Positions 49,721 through 61,900 of a stretch of 64,000 nt of DNA are shown here, one piece after another. The DNA is from Laetiporus sulphureus 93-53 (taxonomy: Eukaryota; Basidiomycota; Agaricomycetes; Polyporales; Laetiporaceae). A program made the translations under genes and the position numbers. The stretch spans positions 92,493 to 156,492 of the forward strand of contig NW_024468576.1 of NCBI RefSeq assembly GCF_001632365.1, read 5' to 3'. The first letter of the stretch is position 1, and every line of letters starts with the position of its first letter. The notes below the pieces were generated by a model. That model made no database searches, had not been told where the DNA came from, and worked only from the letters and a program-made list of their open reading frames with translations.

Positions 49721-50609
49721 CACTTAAGAAGTCAAGCACATGTCGAGCTCGTCGAGCAGGAGCTTTTTCTCCATGGCACGAGCATTCTTCCAGCTTAGTT
49801 GGGGATCCTGGCTTGAAGATCCAACCGACCTCCCTCAAACTCGCTTTGACACCAATCCATATCCTACTTACAATTGCAACGTCCGAAGAATGCCCCCGTG
49901 CTGGCAACGACTGCACCCACGCTGGTGACAAATGCTCTCGTTCGGCGTCAAACGCCACACGCCATTTCGCGACAGTAAACGGCTTACGGTCTCTGAGCCG
50001 TCCTGTCTTATATGTGCATGGACGGGCTACCGACATTATATATGCATGCATACAGTCATCCGCAGTGGCTGACCATCCTTATGCGTCCTTGTTGATGGGT
50101 GCCTGCTCGTTAATGCTGACCACCAAACTCATGCATCCTTTGGAACCTCGCCGGCCATTGAGCTGTGCATCATCGGCCCAAAGGAAACCCTCACCGTTGT
50201 TGTTTTTCTGTGAGTCCACCGAGTCTTTGCCAGACATCCGGCATGCATGCATTCGTGAATGTATCTTGATGCCATACAATGCAGCTGCTTTCTGGACTGT
50301 TCTGCGACATCATTCCCTTCTTGACCCACCGTTGAGAATGTCAGCCCACCTGGCAAAGTTTTGTCGTGCAGAACTCTTGCTGCAAAGATGAAGCAGCCCA
50401 GGTCACTGAAGTTGTGAGTCCTTCATCTACGGAAAATATCAGAACATTTTGCGTGTCATTTAAAATTCATCCATTGGTGCGTTTCTCTACCTCGTTCATC
50501 GAATCGTCTCTTCGTATCATCCGTTAGAGCGTTTTCTCTTACTCGTTCATTGGGAGCAGGCCATCCCTTTCATATCATGGAGTGCACATCCATCCCGCAT
50601 TATCTATCG

Positions 50610-50960
50610 GAGCATTTTTCCATGTCATCCATTCACAGGCGCGTACTTTCGGGATCATAGGAGTGTTTCTCCTCCCGTCACTGGCATACCTTCCACATTG
50701 TCTGTTTGCAGGCACATACCTTCGGGATCGTCTGAGCATTTCTTCTCCCGTTTCTCAGCATATGTTCAGTGTCATCTACTCAGAGGTGTGTGCCTTCGGA
50801 ATCGTCGAGGTGTTTCTCCTCCCGTTTACGCATATGTTCTGCATCGTCCATTTACAGGCACGTGCCTTGGGATTGTCGGAGCATTTCTCTTCCCACTTTC
50901 AGCGTGTGCTCTGCATCGTCCCTTCATAGACGCATGCCTTTGGGGTCATTGGAGCTTGTC
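50610..50960. repeat. Minisatellite, about five units of 72-73 bp
   Basis: Anchors of the type TTCGGGATCGT recur at about 50648, 50721, 50794, 50866 and 50938, each followed by GAGCATTTCTCCTCCCG-like sequence and preceded by ATCCATTCACAGGC-like sequence. Units differ at many positions, so it is old. The plus strand is open across it but the translation looks repetitive and not protein-like. Confidence 0.65.
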
Positions 50961-51049
50961 CAGCACTTGATGACGTGTCTCTCGTGTATTATTATTGTAC
51001 CATGTATTGCCTGCTACTAGTAAATAAAAATATACAAACACTATTAACA

Positions 51050-51245
51050 ATGGCCTTGCGAGCCTGAGAATTGTAATATAAGGCTTTGCAAGCCTGGCCA
51101 TTCTCGCAAGCCTCGCAGTAACCTCGCAAACCTCACGGTAACCTTGCAATGCCATGCAACAAATTGAGGTCGAAAACCTGCAGCTGGCAAGTGAGGTACA
51201 AGCCTTGTAGGGCTTGCGAGGCCTTGCAAGGGCCTCACGCGATTT
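51050..51245. repeat. GC-rich block packed with TTGCAAG-type motifs, right copy
   Basis: Around ten variants of CTTGCAAG/CTCGCAAG in under 200 bp, ending in CTTGCAAGGGCCTCACGCG, the inverted counterpart of the left block at 48680. Immediately outside, CTTTTGCTGATG matches CTTTTCGCTGATG outside the left block, but in direct orientation. Confidence 0.5.
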
Positions 51246-51937
51246 TGACACTTTTGCTGATGAACATCGTGAACACAACGTGATTACAGTCACAATGATG
51301 TGACTAAGGTTTCCATGGAACCTATGGTGATAATAGCTTGAATATTGCTGAAATGACATCCAGATAATTCCTGTGTGATTTAATGAGAGAGTTGCTGGTT
51401 ACATTTTAAATTAAATCAGCTTTCTCATTCGTGAAAACACCTAGACATCATGGCATCGTTAGTCGGTGAGCTTGGCATACCCGTTCCAGGTGGCAAGCCA
51501 GTTAGCTCGCACTGCGAGTAGCACCGCGGATACCGTCCGCCGCTTCCCTAATGTAGATATCCGTAGATCAAGATGATAAGGCCTGTCGCGGCCACTGATG
51601 ATGTTGGGGCCACACGTCGGCATCATCCGACTGCTGTGGCATGCCCCTGGTGCTTCTTCTCCCACTGCCACATCAGCGTCGTTCCACACAGCGACGACGA
51701 TCCGCCTGCTGTACACCCACCAAAATATCTCATTTTTTTCTATTGGTTCATCTTTATAAGTTAACCTCATAGTGTTACTTATGAACATCATGGTTTACGA
51801 GATAATGTATTTCTTACATAGTGCACTATTGTGCTTTCTACTATATATACGGATTTCTATTGCATGTATTTAGCAATGTAAGCAGTTCAGGATACAAGCT
51901 AATATACTATGCAATATTCCCATGCCTCCATGAAGAC

Positions 51938-53708
51938 TTAGACATTCGCTGCAGCATCATCACTAGTACTAGAAGATACTTGAGCCAGTAAATTCTTGTC
52001 TGAAGCCACCAAGGCTTGAGCACGAGGCTTTCTAGGGCCTCTCTTCTTTCCCTTGTCAGAGTGTTGCTTCCTCTCCTTTGTATGCACAGTAATGGCCAAT
52101 CCATCAATCGCGGTAACAATGTTGATGGCATCCATGAAAGGCCCAGCAACTTGTGCGGTAGCATGTGTGATGGCGGTGGCATGAGGAGCGACGAGGGCAG
52201 GAAGTGAAGTGCCAATGACATCAGGAGTAATGAGGACAGCTGATGTCCATGTTAACATAGAAGGATTTACATACTTCAGAGAATGCACCTGGAGCTAGCA
52301 TGACATTCACACCCATTATATCATTTGACAGAACAGCATGTCCAGCCCTCACATCATTCATCGCAGTGTCATCCTCTGCAACGGTCTGTCCCAATGCAAC
52401 TTGAAAACGTGCGTTACTCCATCGCTTGTATTCGTCCTTGTCCATGAGGCAGAAAGATGTTGTCCCTGATAGAAACGCTTGATACAAGATCTCCACCTCA
52501 TTGCGAGAGCTGAGATCACTGGGCGAACAGAACCTGTCAAGCGGCCAGTTGATAGCGACGATGCCGTGCTTCTCTGTGATCTGCTTATCGAAGTTCTGGT
52601 ATATCATGCGTGGAATTTTCGTCTTAGCAACTTCATCTACAGTGCATTCAGTGAGTAAAACTAGATTGAATTGCTTCGATACTGTACTTACTTAGTTTCT
52701 GCATAATCAACATGGTGGTCTTCTTCTTCAAGTCAATTGTTTCCTGCACATAGCTGTTGACGACACCTGAAGCACCGGTATAAGTTTTAACTGACCAGGA
52801 CCAAATATATTTGACTCACCATGGGCACCCGAGAGCATCCACGCTTCCATACGCATAGCAAAGTCTGTAATCGTCGACTTCATTGCAAACTCGAAGTAGT
52901 CAGGAAGCCGTCGCGTTGTAAAGAAGATGTATGGTTTATTGTATTGATCAAGCTCAAAGCAGACAGCGAAGACCATGACTTCAGTACCAGTGTGTTCACT
53001 CAGCTTCTCAAACTGTAATTGGTGTAAGCAGGCTCAGCTTTGTCCATGCAGAATTAGTGAGGGAGAATGACTCACTTCACGCGATATGCTCTCCAAGGTC
53101 TTGTAGCATCATGATAGGCCTGGATGGGTACATTGTGTTGTGCCACCGCTTGATTCTCACATTGTTTCTGAACTTCCTCCACAGACTCCATGACATATGC
53201 CTCCTTCTCCACTTTTGTCATCATGTTCCAGTTCACTGCAAGGTTCCCCACTACTTCTGCACTTTTCTTCTTCGGCACACCCTCCGGAAGACCTGTATGT
53301 TCAGATATCAGTCATATGGACCATGTGAAGTGAAGCTGTCATACCATCATTGATGTGTTACACTTCCTGATGCAGGTATGCATTCCATCCGCTGACAGCA
53401 CACTGTGTCATCTTCAGATGCGAGACTTGCAGTAGCTCACGATAGTAGTAGTTGGTATCATGGGAGCTGAACTGCTCATTGAGGGACTGTGCAAGGTCCC
53501 ATACTGAGTCTCTTGCTTTAGAGAGAGCACCGGCATAAGCTTCCTTCTTTTGATGGATCCTCACCTTCAATGCGGCCTTCTCCGCTGACGTCCATGGGAC
53601 CAGAGCACGTGGTTTTGACCTCGTTCTGAAGGGATGATGTACAAGGTTCATTTTCTTGCGATTTTTGCTCAGCAGATGTTGTAGAATACTATCAGTAGAC
53701 TCGGCCAT
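51938..53708 (-). pseudogene. HMG-box-like gene of a fungal repeat-associated family, broken by a stop codon and frameshift
   Basis: Exon chain on the minus strand from ATG 53708 (MAESTDSILQHLLSKNRK) through VSGWNAYLHQEV, PKKKSAEVVGNLAVNWNMM and KVEKEAYVMES (together like an HMG box), then TEVMVFAVCFELDQYN and MEAWMLSGAHG. It goes on to AINWPLDRFCSPSDLSSR and ends in a Lys/Arg-rich tail (KGKKRGPRKPRAQ) and stop at 51938. Lesions: an in-frame TAA at 53358-53360 directly after QEV, with the frame continuing to a good donor at 53344; a one-base loss near 53101-53104; and a phase mismatch at the last intron (about 52254-52221). Proteins of this build seem common near fungal transposons, but I cannot name the family with certainty. 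Confidence 0.5.
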
Positions 53709-53840
53709 CGTGAAGAAAGAGCATTGCATACCAAATTTTTAGAGGATCGAAGTCTTGCCTGTATGGCATATAACTTCCTCAATGAGGGGCCCCACAGCAG
53801 TGACACATCGAACTTTGCACCGGAAACTTGCTACATCAGT

Positions 53841-54431
53841 TTACGAGACAACTACGAATGATATCCAGCTACAAGTTCTTATCGGATTGCCTGGAGCACT
53901 GATATAACCACCACATAAATTGCAGGTCTGTGATCGATGCTCTCCATGATGCGAGAGCAGTGATAAAGTCATTCTCTGACCATGATTTCTGAGTAGCATC
54001 GATGATATACAAGCACGCCTCAATGGAATAGCCATAGGCCTTGAGGAAGAAGTCGAGTTCAGCCCCAAGAGATGCCATGGGAACGTCCCTGCATTCACCA
54101 GGATGTCCAATTTGCATTAAAATGATCTGACCACTGAGACTTCTCTTGCACTGAAATGACCAGTCCATGGGAGCAAGTAGGTGAGGGACGAAGCTCTGCA
54201 ACTGTGAAAGCATAGGAGTGGAAGGGGTGGAAGTTGTGCCAGATGACAAAGAAGCGAAGATGGGTAAGGGTGCATGCGATACCGACAGCTTGCATTGACT
54301 TCTGCCATGTGGCTCATCATTTCTGAGATGGCTGGGAGCTATCAAAAGCATAAGCCTTACTGGAGATAACAATGGCATCATCACTACTCACGCTTGAGAC
54401 ACCACTTTTCTTCGTTCCCACAGAGAGCATG
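53841..54431 (-). pseudogene. 3' part of an unidentified gene split by the LTR element
   Basis: Open stretches on the minus strand include VSSDDAIVISSKAYAFDSS, KSMQAVGIACTLTHLRFFV and QEKSQWSDHFNANWTSW, separated by stops or introns I cannot resolve. It continues a gene whose first exons lie beyond the LTR element at 58178-58407. No family recognised. Confidence 0.4.
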
Positions 54432-55199
54432 TGTCACGGTTTTACCCAGACATATTTACTTTCATGACACAAGTCCTATATAAGTCAACTGATAACTGGA
54501 TACGGAAGCGCCCACCTTCATATTGGCCTATTCAAGTGGATACTGGGATCTGTCACAAGTTAACGCTGAATACCTCGCGCACTTGACAGTGCCTACCACA
54601 GGACCACCAGAGCATCCGATCCGACCACCCAGTCATGTGACCAGATAAGGGGCTTATACCTTTAGGCTATAATTGCTACATGACAGATAGCAAACCATCT
54701 ACCCTATTGGCTACATCCAATAGGACCAACACTATTGGGTCACTCAATAGTGACACCACAACAGCTCACGAAGTAACGGAGCTCCGTGTAGTATTATATA
54801 AGCCACTCATGAGAAGTGGTACCATGTTATACAATTATCTCATTAGTTATCTCATGGCCATTTGTAGATAGTTGTCATGGCGAGACCAGAACCATTACTG
54901 GTTCTGGCATTATGTTCACATGTAGGTACCAGAGGTCTCACAGTAGCACACGTGCCAGGGGTCCTGACTACATGTATATATATGCCTATGAGGAACTGGG
55001 TATCCCCAGTTCTATTCATCTATCTTATGAGGCCTACAACGGCCATACTCCTCACTTTATGTGTGATAAGGCTAGGGGCCCTTTGAGCCCCCTTTTTCTC
55101 ATAATACCATCCACCACAGGCGATGGGTCACAGGACGCAGGCATCACCTTGATGCCAGTCTCTTGCCCTTCAGGGTAGGGATCACAATGCGCCATGACA
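54432..55199 (+). repeat. 5' LTR
   Basis: Starts TGTCACGG, ends GCCATGACA. The 3' 450 bp (from TGACACCACAA at about 54747) is nearly identical to 57684-58139; the first 300 bp is more diverged and has indels relative to the 3' copy. Contains a TATATAAG box at 54795-54802. Confidence 0.75.
54795..54802 (+). promoter_or_regulatory. Candidate TATA box in 5' LTR
   Basis: TATATAAG conserved in the 3' LTR at 57733-57740, in the expected U3 position about 400 bp before the LTR end. Confidence 0.45.
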
Positions 55200-57443
55200 T
55201 TTGAATAGAACTCCATACTGCCCTCAGCAATGCGCTGCTGGCAGGGTGACCTTGGAATCCTATGCAGACCAGGCACATTTACAGCCAGAGTACCCTTTAA
55301 GGGACTGGCTTTTTGGACCTAGACAACGTCCACATAAACTGTCCAATTTACACCAGAGTACCCAATGTGGGACTGGTGATTTTCAGGGCAAAGTCATTCA
55401 GCGCAAGCCCAGCGCTTTTTCCACATTATCCCATACACCGACGTCTACCTCACCATAAGCCACTCCCTGCCTTCAACAAGGTAACAGTGCAGGTAACGCT
55501 CCCTTCGTGCCTCCATGAGGGTGAACAGCAAAGAAACTACGATGTTTCTAAGGAGTCAGAGGGGTGGGTAATATATATACAATTAGTTCGCTAGTAGACC
55601 GGTATCCTACATAGCGAATATACAAAATATCACCCAATGCGAAAGGCACCCCAATACATAAAATAATAAAGCATTATTACAAGTATTTGGACAGCGCAAA
55701 TCATTCGCATTACCACCCACCTGCGGCGATACCCCTGTAGTACCATCACCGCAGACCATGCATCTGCAAAGACATTAAACTATACCTGCAGCAATACCTC
55801 TGTGTTACCATCACTGCAGAAACAGGCAGTTTCCATTACTGGTGAAATATAAGACCTTGTGCATGGCATTCTATATCCAAGATATGAGACCTCAGCACGT
55901 ACATGGATGGTTTGGTCAACCACCATTATTACTACACCTACGAAACACTTCCTGGGATAACAAGTCTAGAACAAACACTACAAAGTAATAATTTGTTGAC
56001 GGCATCCAAGCGCACGATAGTCTACGTGACTATTAACTGCGGGTGAACTTAAGACCCAACAAATAATTTACAAGGACACCCAGAAAAAGATTTCACCAAA
56101 AGGGAGAATAGCACCAGGATGGGGGGAACCCACTGCCATTGATTAGTCTCAGAATTACATCAAAACAGCGCATATACTATGATTTCTGTCAAATGGACTT
56201 CATTTACCACATCAATTCCAAACTCGGTATAATGAAAATTTTACTTCCACCCGCCCTCCCTTATTTTGTGCACCACAAATCTTATCACTCAGGCTGTGCA
56301 CTTTGCACCCGGGGTGCAGTTCAGGCTATGCGCTTGGCACTCGGGACAAGGCCAGCAGAGGGGTGGGTAAGAGGGGATATAGCCCAGAGGGAAACGAAGG
56401 GCTACAATGTGTGTAAACAACGTGCAACACACAAGCAAGGAACTGTCCAACGGAGACCTGCAGCATAGTCTGTGGGTCCTTTCCAGTGACAGTGATGAAG
56501 CGACGTCCATCCCCGTCCCCATCCCCGAAGGGCTGGCAAAGCCAAGCCCTAATTAAACAAGTAAAGCACAGCACAGCAATTTTTTGCCAAAAGTAATGTC
56601 AAAATGGAGCAAAAAGAGACTATTGCTACCAGCAAGGGCCTGGAAAACCCATTGCGTCAAAGCACCATTTTCTAACACAAAAAAATGGCGACTTGACATC
56701 TACTTTACACTGCAAGACCACAAAAGAAAATAGTGATGCCTTTTCTGGCAATAAGATTACCACATAGGGCAATTTCTCACAATCACTGTGCAGAAAACTT
56801 GCAATGAAGTGTCAGACTCTTAGACCGAGAGCAGCCGGGAATAACTAGGCAGCTTTGAGCACCATCATCGACCTGGATAAGTCGTAAAACTATTCCATTA
56901 GGCAGCTTTGAGCGCCTCTGGACCTGAATAACGTCAATAAACTGTTCTGCATACAAGCCCACTTTTACAAAGGGAGAAAGTATAAGGCGACAACGAGTCG
57001 AACCATAAGCTGCTCACCTATAAAGAAGATGGAAGCATAAATGCACATGGACCTGAGGACATCCACAAAACTCACTCAACATTCGCTGGCCACCTACAAG
57101 ACTGACGTCATAATGGAACAGGCACAGCCACCTGAACAGATCACCACCACAGATCACGGATCACGATCGATCAGGAAAGTCAATCTAGATGCCGATTACG
57201 GATTACGGCAGAACCGATACATTGGTACCATCTGGCAATAACATTCTCAACTACAAGAATGTTATCCAAGTACCTGAGCACATACTTCAAACTGCATCAA
57301 CTGGCAGCTACGAGCGCCCAAGGACCTAAACATGTCCACTAAACTATTACAAATGTCACTACACCACGCCCACACCTTGCCAACCTATAAACACCCAAAA
57401 CTTCTGATGGTTCACCTGGAGTTTGAACCTGAGGGGTGGGTGA

Positions 57444-58139
57444 TGTCATTGTTTTCCCACTACAACATACCTCTTGTATCACACAAGGGTATAAACCTTA
57501 GACATGACACAAGGTGAGATGTCACAACGAGCCACTGACGATCAACCACGGATGCATCCAAGTCACGTGACCTAGACAAGCACCCATACAGATGCTCCTA
57601 GCATGTGACCTCTAACTAGCACCCAACCACGATCACCAAAGCCCACAAGGCTCAGCTACCACATGTGACACCGAGGCACCTTAGTAAGTGACACCACAAT
57701 AGCTCACGGAGTGACAGAGCTCTGTGTAGTATTATATAAGCCACTCATGAGAAGTGGCACCATGTTATACAATTATCTTATTGGTTACCTCACGGCCATT
57801 TGTAGATAGTTGTCATGGCGAGACCAGAACCATTACTGGTTCTGGCATTATGTTCATATGTAGGTACCAGAGGTCCCATAGTAGCACACATGCCAGGGGT
57901 CCTGACCACATGTATATATATGCCCTTGGATGGAACTGGGTACCCCAGTTCTATTCACCTATCTTATGAGGCCTACCACGGCCATCTCCCTCATTTATAT
58001 GTGAGATAAGGCTAGGGACCCTTTGAGTTCCCTTTTTCTCATAATACCATCCACCACAGGCGATGGGTCACAGGACGCAGGCATCACCTTGATGCCAGTC
58101 CCTTGCCCTTCGAGGTAGGAATCACAATGCGCCATGACA
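57444..58139 (+). repeat. 3' LTR
   Basis: Begins TGTCATTGTTTTCCCA, matching the 5' LTR start TGTCACGGTTTTACCC, and ends GCCATGACA. 696 bp against 768 in the 5' copy. Confidence 0.7.
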
Positions 58140-58177
58140 GCATGTGACACTGACACTGCAGAGGCAATGACACTCAC

Positions 58178-58407
58178 CTGTCCAGCTTTGTCTGAGTCTC
58201 GGAGGTCTTGCTGCTTATCAAGGTGAAGAGCTATATTTCAGAGATTAGATTTAGCCAACACACTAAGGTATTGGCTTACCACCAAGCTGTGTGAGGATGT
58301 TCACCTCCAGCAAGACATCTGCAGCCTTTGGTGTCACCGGCGAGATGTCTTCAACATGACAATGCTTAGAATAGACCATGTGAAGGATAAATTCACTTAC
58401 AGGGCAT
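58178..58407 (-). pseudogene. First exons of the gene split by the LTR element
   Basis: Exons 58407-58401 (ATGCCCT), 58348-58280 and 58230-58178 join in frame, giving a start with ISPVTPKAADVLLEVNILTQ and ALHLDKQQDLRDSDKAGQ. A GTGAGT donor follows, then the insertion point 33 bp further. The rest lies at 54431 and below. The ATG faces the recombinase ATG at 58987 head to head across about 580 bp. Function unknown. Confidence 0.45.
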
Positions 58408-58986
58408 GAGATCTCAAAATCCTAAGAAAAGTCCACCGGTGCGGTTCACGTTTTCACCATGTGAACTGGCATGGGTTCACAGCTGTGCTGTGACTTGGCG
58501 TGTTCTCCCCCAAGCACCGGGCATTGCCTCATATGATAGCGACATGGTCACATGCCCCGCAGGGCGCATCTGCCTCCTCCTGTCTCTCGATGTCGTCAGC
58601 TACCTCTACCTCCTCCCCTGCTGCTTTGTTCTTTTCAAAGCTAGCTTAATCTCGCATATAATGACTCTGTCAGACTCTGGTGGTGACCTCACTGCTGTAA
58701 TAGACCCTGTCTTGTTGGCTATGGAAGCACCGGAGATACCGAGCGAGATAGGGCCTATCAGAACCATTGCATCCTCGCTGCGAGCCGGTATGTCCCTATG
58801 ATCATGGCCATGCATTGAATGGACCCTATCAGACACTCCCAAAGACTCCCAGGGCACTGTGCAGGAACAGCCAGCCAGATCAAGTTTATTGTGAGTACTA
58901 CACCCGGAGCCCCCTCTCGACTGAGGCTGACGAGGGCGTATGCTCCGTAGTTGGAAGCTGAAGGTCCTGCAGCTCAAAGACGAGCT

Positions 58987-61900
58987 ATGCAGGAGGTCCC
59001 TGCTGCTTACAGCATAAAGGCGATGCTCGTTCTACAGCTCAATGAGGACCATCATCGGCGACGCACAAAGTCAGCTTGGGATGCCCCTGAATCGACAGCA
59101 GCGCACGGTAAACTGTAAGTTTTCCATGCATTCGATCGTATCATGCACTCAGCTGTTTGAGCCCACAGCCAGAGCAGTGTCCGCTCAAGTAAGGAAATGC
59201 CGGAAATTGACCCTGAATGCTTGACGCGTGACACTAGCGACCTTTGCGACTCGTTTGGCTGGGGGCTCCATGGCGATGACAACTTCGAGGACAAAGATGC
59301 CAATGAAGACGATGGCAACGACCTACTGGACAGCGAGGACAATATGACGCCCAGCACAGGCAATCGCATGTGCATCGACCATGCCAGTAAGGTCACCACG
59401 ATGGCCATCAATCGACTCATCGCTCATGAGTCACTCACAGGACAATGCAACAGCTCGAAGGATGGCTCTAGAGCATGGGTGAGTCGATCTTATTTGTGCA
59501 GTATTGAATTTCTACCGCTGTACTGATCCATTCTCGTGCCTGCAGGTCGACGCGTTCATCCTCAACACCCAACGCAAAAGCGGGCGTGTGACAGAGGGTA
59601 GTGTCCTTCGCCTCTGGAAGGTATGTGCCAATAGTATGCTATAGCTAATGTGCACAATCTCATCCTTACAGCCTCGTAGCGATGGGCTGACCAGGCCCTT
59701 ACCAAGGGCATCATACCCGATGTGATCGTCGACTCTGACCATCTGATTGCATACTTGAAGTATGCCGCAACATGCAGGCTTCTCATCAGTCGAGGCTGTG
59801 AGAGAGAAAGGAACCAGAGGCTCTCTGTGATATGTCTTCCCATCCATATTTGTTGCCATTGGCCTGCTGACTCTCTCTTGACCTTCAAAGCTCATTGAAG
59901 AAGATCATGGTAATGCTCGGCCACGTGCGGAGGCAGCAGCTAGATGACGACCCTGCTCTCGATTAAACACGGCTGGCGATGACATCCCACGCACTCGACT
60001 TCTATCGAGCACTGATGGTGATGGCACAACGAGTGCACCTGGAGTATGTCTCTCATCCACTGTTTTAGAGACTCTATGAGCTGACCAGCTTGATCGCACA
60101 GTGCCGAAGATTTCGATGTCACATCCAACACAATTCTCGACTCACAGATCCTCCCGCACCACTTCGAAGAGGTCAAGAAGTCAATTTTCACGGGACTGAA
60201 TCAGCGTGAGTGCAGATGTTTCTGAGTGGATTACATCAGATATGACTGATTGATGGACGGCTTTGCCACCAGTGCCGTCCATCATCAAGGCGCACTTCTC
60301 GTGGACATGGCAATGCACGACGCTCAATCGTGGTGACGAGCTCGTTAACCTACTCATATGCTGCATCCAGCCTCACCAGATCTACATATCTGACTACACC
60401 GCTGCCGACGGAAGGCGAAGTGGGCTCGGTCAGTTTGTGTTTGGTGTCCTGTTACTGTATCATGAGACGAAGGTGGCCAAGCCAGGGGTATGCTTACGAT
60501 AGCACAGCCACTCATCATCATCGTGATGCGGACGCTAATAGCTTCACGTTGTGTTTGCAGCGTCAGAAACCTGACTACAACTTTGTTCTGCCTCATCGTG
60601 ACCCACTGTGCTGCTCGATTGGTGTGCTCGCCATCTTGCTGCACTACATCTTCGACCGAGAGAAGATCCTTGAACAGGTTGGTGGTTGAGACTGGTCTCG
60701 TGCATTGACGTGGTGGAAGGTATGATGTGCCCTTCTGTGCTTTGTGCTCAGTGACCTGACATACAGCTTACCTGTCATTCCAGGTGCCACTTCTGTTTAG
60801 CCAGAAAGTGGGTGAACCGTGCAGCGCAGATGTGATGCAGAAGATGTACAAGATGTTCCTCCTGCCGACCAGCATCAAGTCAGCCAAGAAGATGCATCTG
60901 GCACGCCGTACTCTGCCTGGTGTTATAGAAGATATGGGGTCAGTCATCACTTGATCTGATCATGGGTGAATTGATGGTCGATACATCGCACAGTGTGAAC
61001 ATGGACGAGATCGATGGGGTGGGCCACTGGATGGGCAACACGCGTCGTGAAATATATGCATCAAAGATCCCGATATTGGTGAGTGAATCAGACATCACTT
61101 TGCTTTCCCATGGAGTCTACAGCTCACGTAGACTGTATCTAGGCTGTGACTGCACTCACTGGCTTCTATGTAGGAGAACAGTATGGCGTGCCATGGGCGA
61201 CGGTAGACGTGCCACAAGACTTGCAGAGCCAACTTTTCCCCTTCGTGGAAGAAGCCCTCGTGAGTATGGATGCCCACGAAAAGATCAACCATGGCACAGT
61301 AAACTTCCTGGAGCTTCTACAGCAGCTCCGGCCCTTCTTCTGGCGGGTGAGTGAGCACTACAGCCTTAGGATGCATCTAGCAAGTTAGCTGACCATTCTG
61401 ACCATTGTTACAGGCCATGGGAGCGATCCATGAAGTGTTCCCTGAGTTGGCGCTCTTCAAGCGGATGGAGGTTCTGCAGAGCAAGCAAGCCCGACATTTC
61501 CTTGCAAGCTGGCCCGCTGCATGCCGGGTGAAGGATGCCGAGGCGCAAGATGTGATGGACACTGCCGTTGCCTTCTCGGAGAGTGCAACGCAGAGCACAT
61601 TCATGTCAATCTCTATCGGTTCGCGGCAGATTGAGTCCGCTCTTTGTGAGCATTCGCAGCAGCTCGGCATCATTGCATGACACACGGCCGTGTTCTCCCC
61701 CTTGAAGCAGATATCGCAGGTGATCCTCACTCACGATGGGTCCCCGTCTCTACCTGCACGGTCACGGCAACCCCCATCTGTTATCTCAAGTGCTTCACAG
61801 CCAACACACTGCCTCTGCGGACATTCCTGCTCACCTGCCTCTCACACGACACCTCTGCTGGCTTCGGACTCTCACACGCAGGATGCACTGGAGGCTGGTC

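Larger units (their letters stand above)
54432..58139 (+). mobile_element. LTR retroelement without recognisable pol (non-autonomous), complete with target duplication
   Basis: Flanked by the same 5 bp, GCATG, at 54427-54431 and 58140-58144. The element begins TGTCACGG and ends CCATGACA, so the termini are TG...CA with a 5-bp inverted repeat TGTCA/TGACA. Two long direct repeats (54432-55199 and 57444-58139) are the LTRs. A purine run GAGGGGTGGG just before 57444 fits a polypurine tract. The 2.2-kb interior has no reverse transcriptase, integrase or protease motif in any frame, and I could not match a primer-binding site after 55199. Orientation is taken from the purine tract position. Confidence 0.8.

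Noticed and set aside
50582..51020. Plus-strand open frames over the 72-bp repeat
   Set aside because: Openness follows from the repeat unit; translation is hydrophobic repeats without a start context or homologous domain.
54816..55178. Open frame of 120 codons in the 5' LTR, with a counterpart in the 3' LTR
   Set aside because: Lies wholly in LTR sequence around the promoter; not conserved in frame between the two LTRs.
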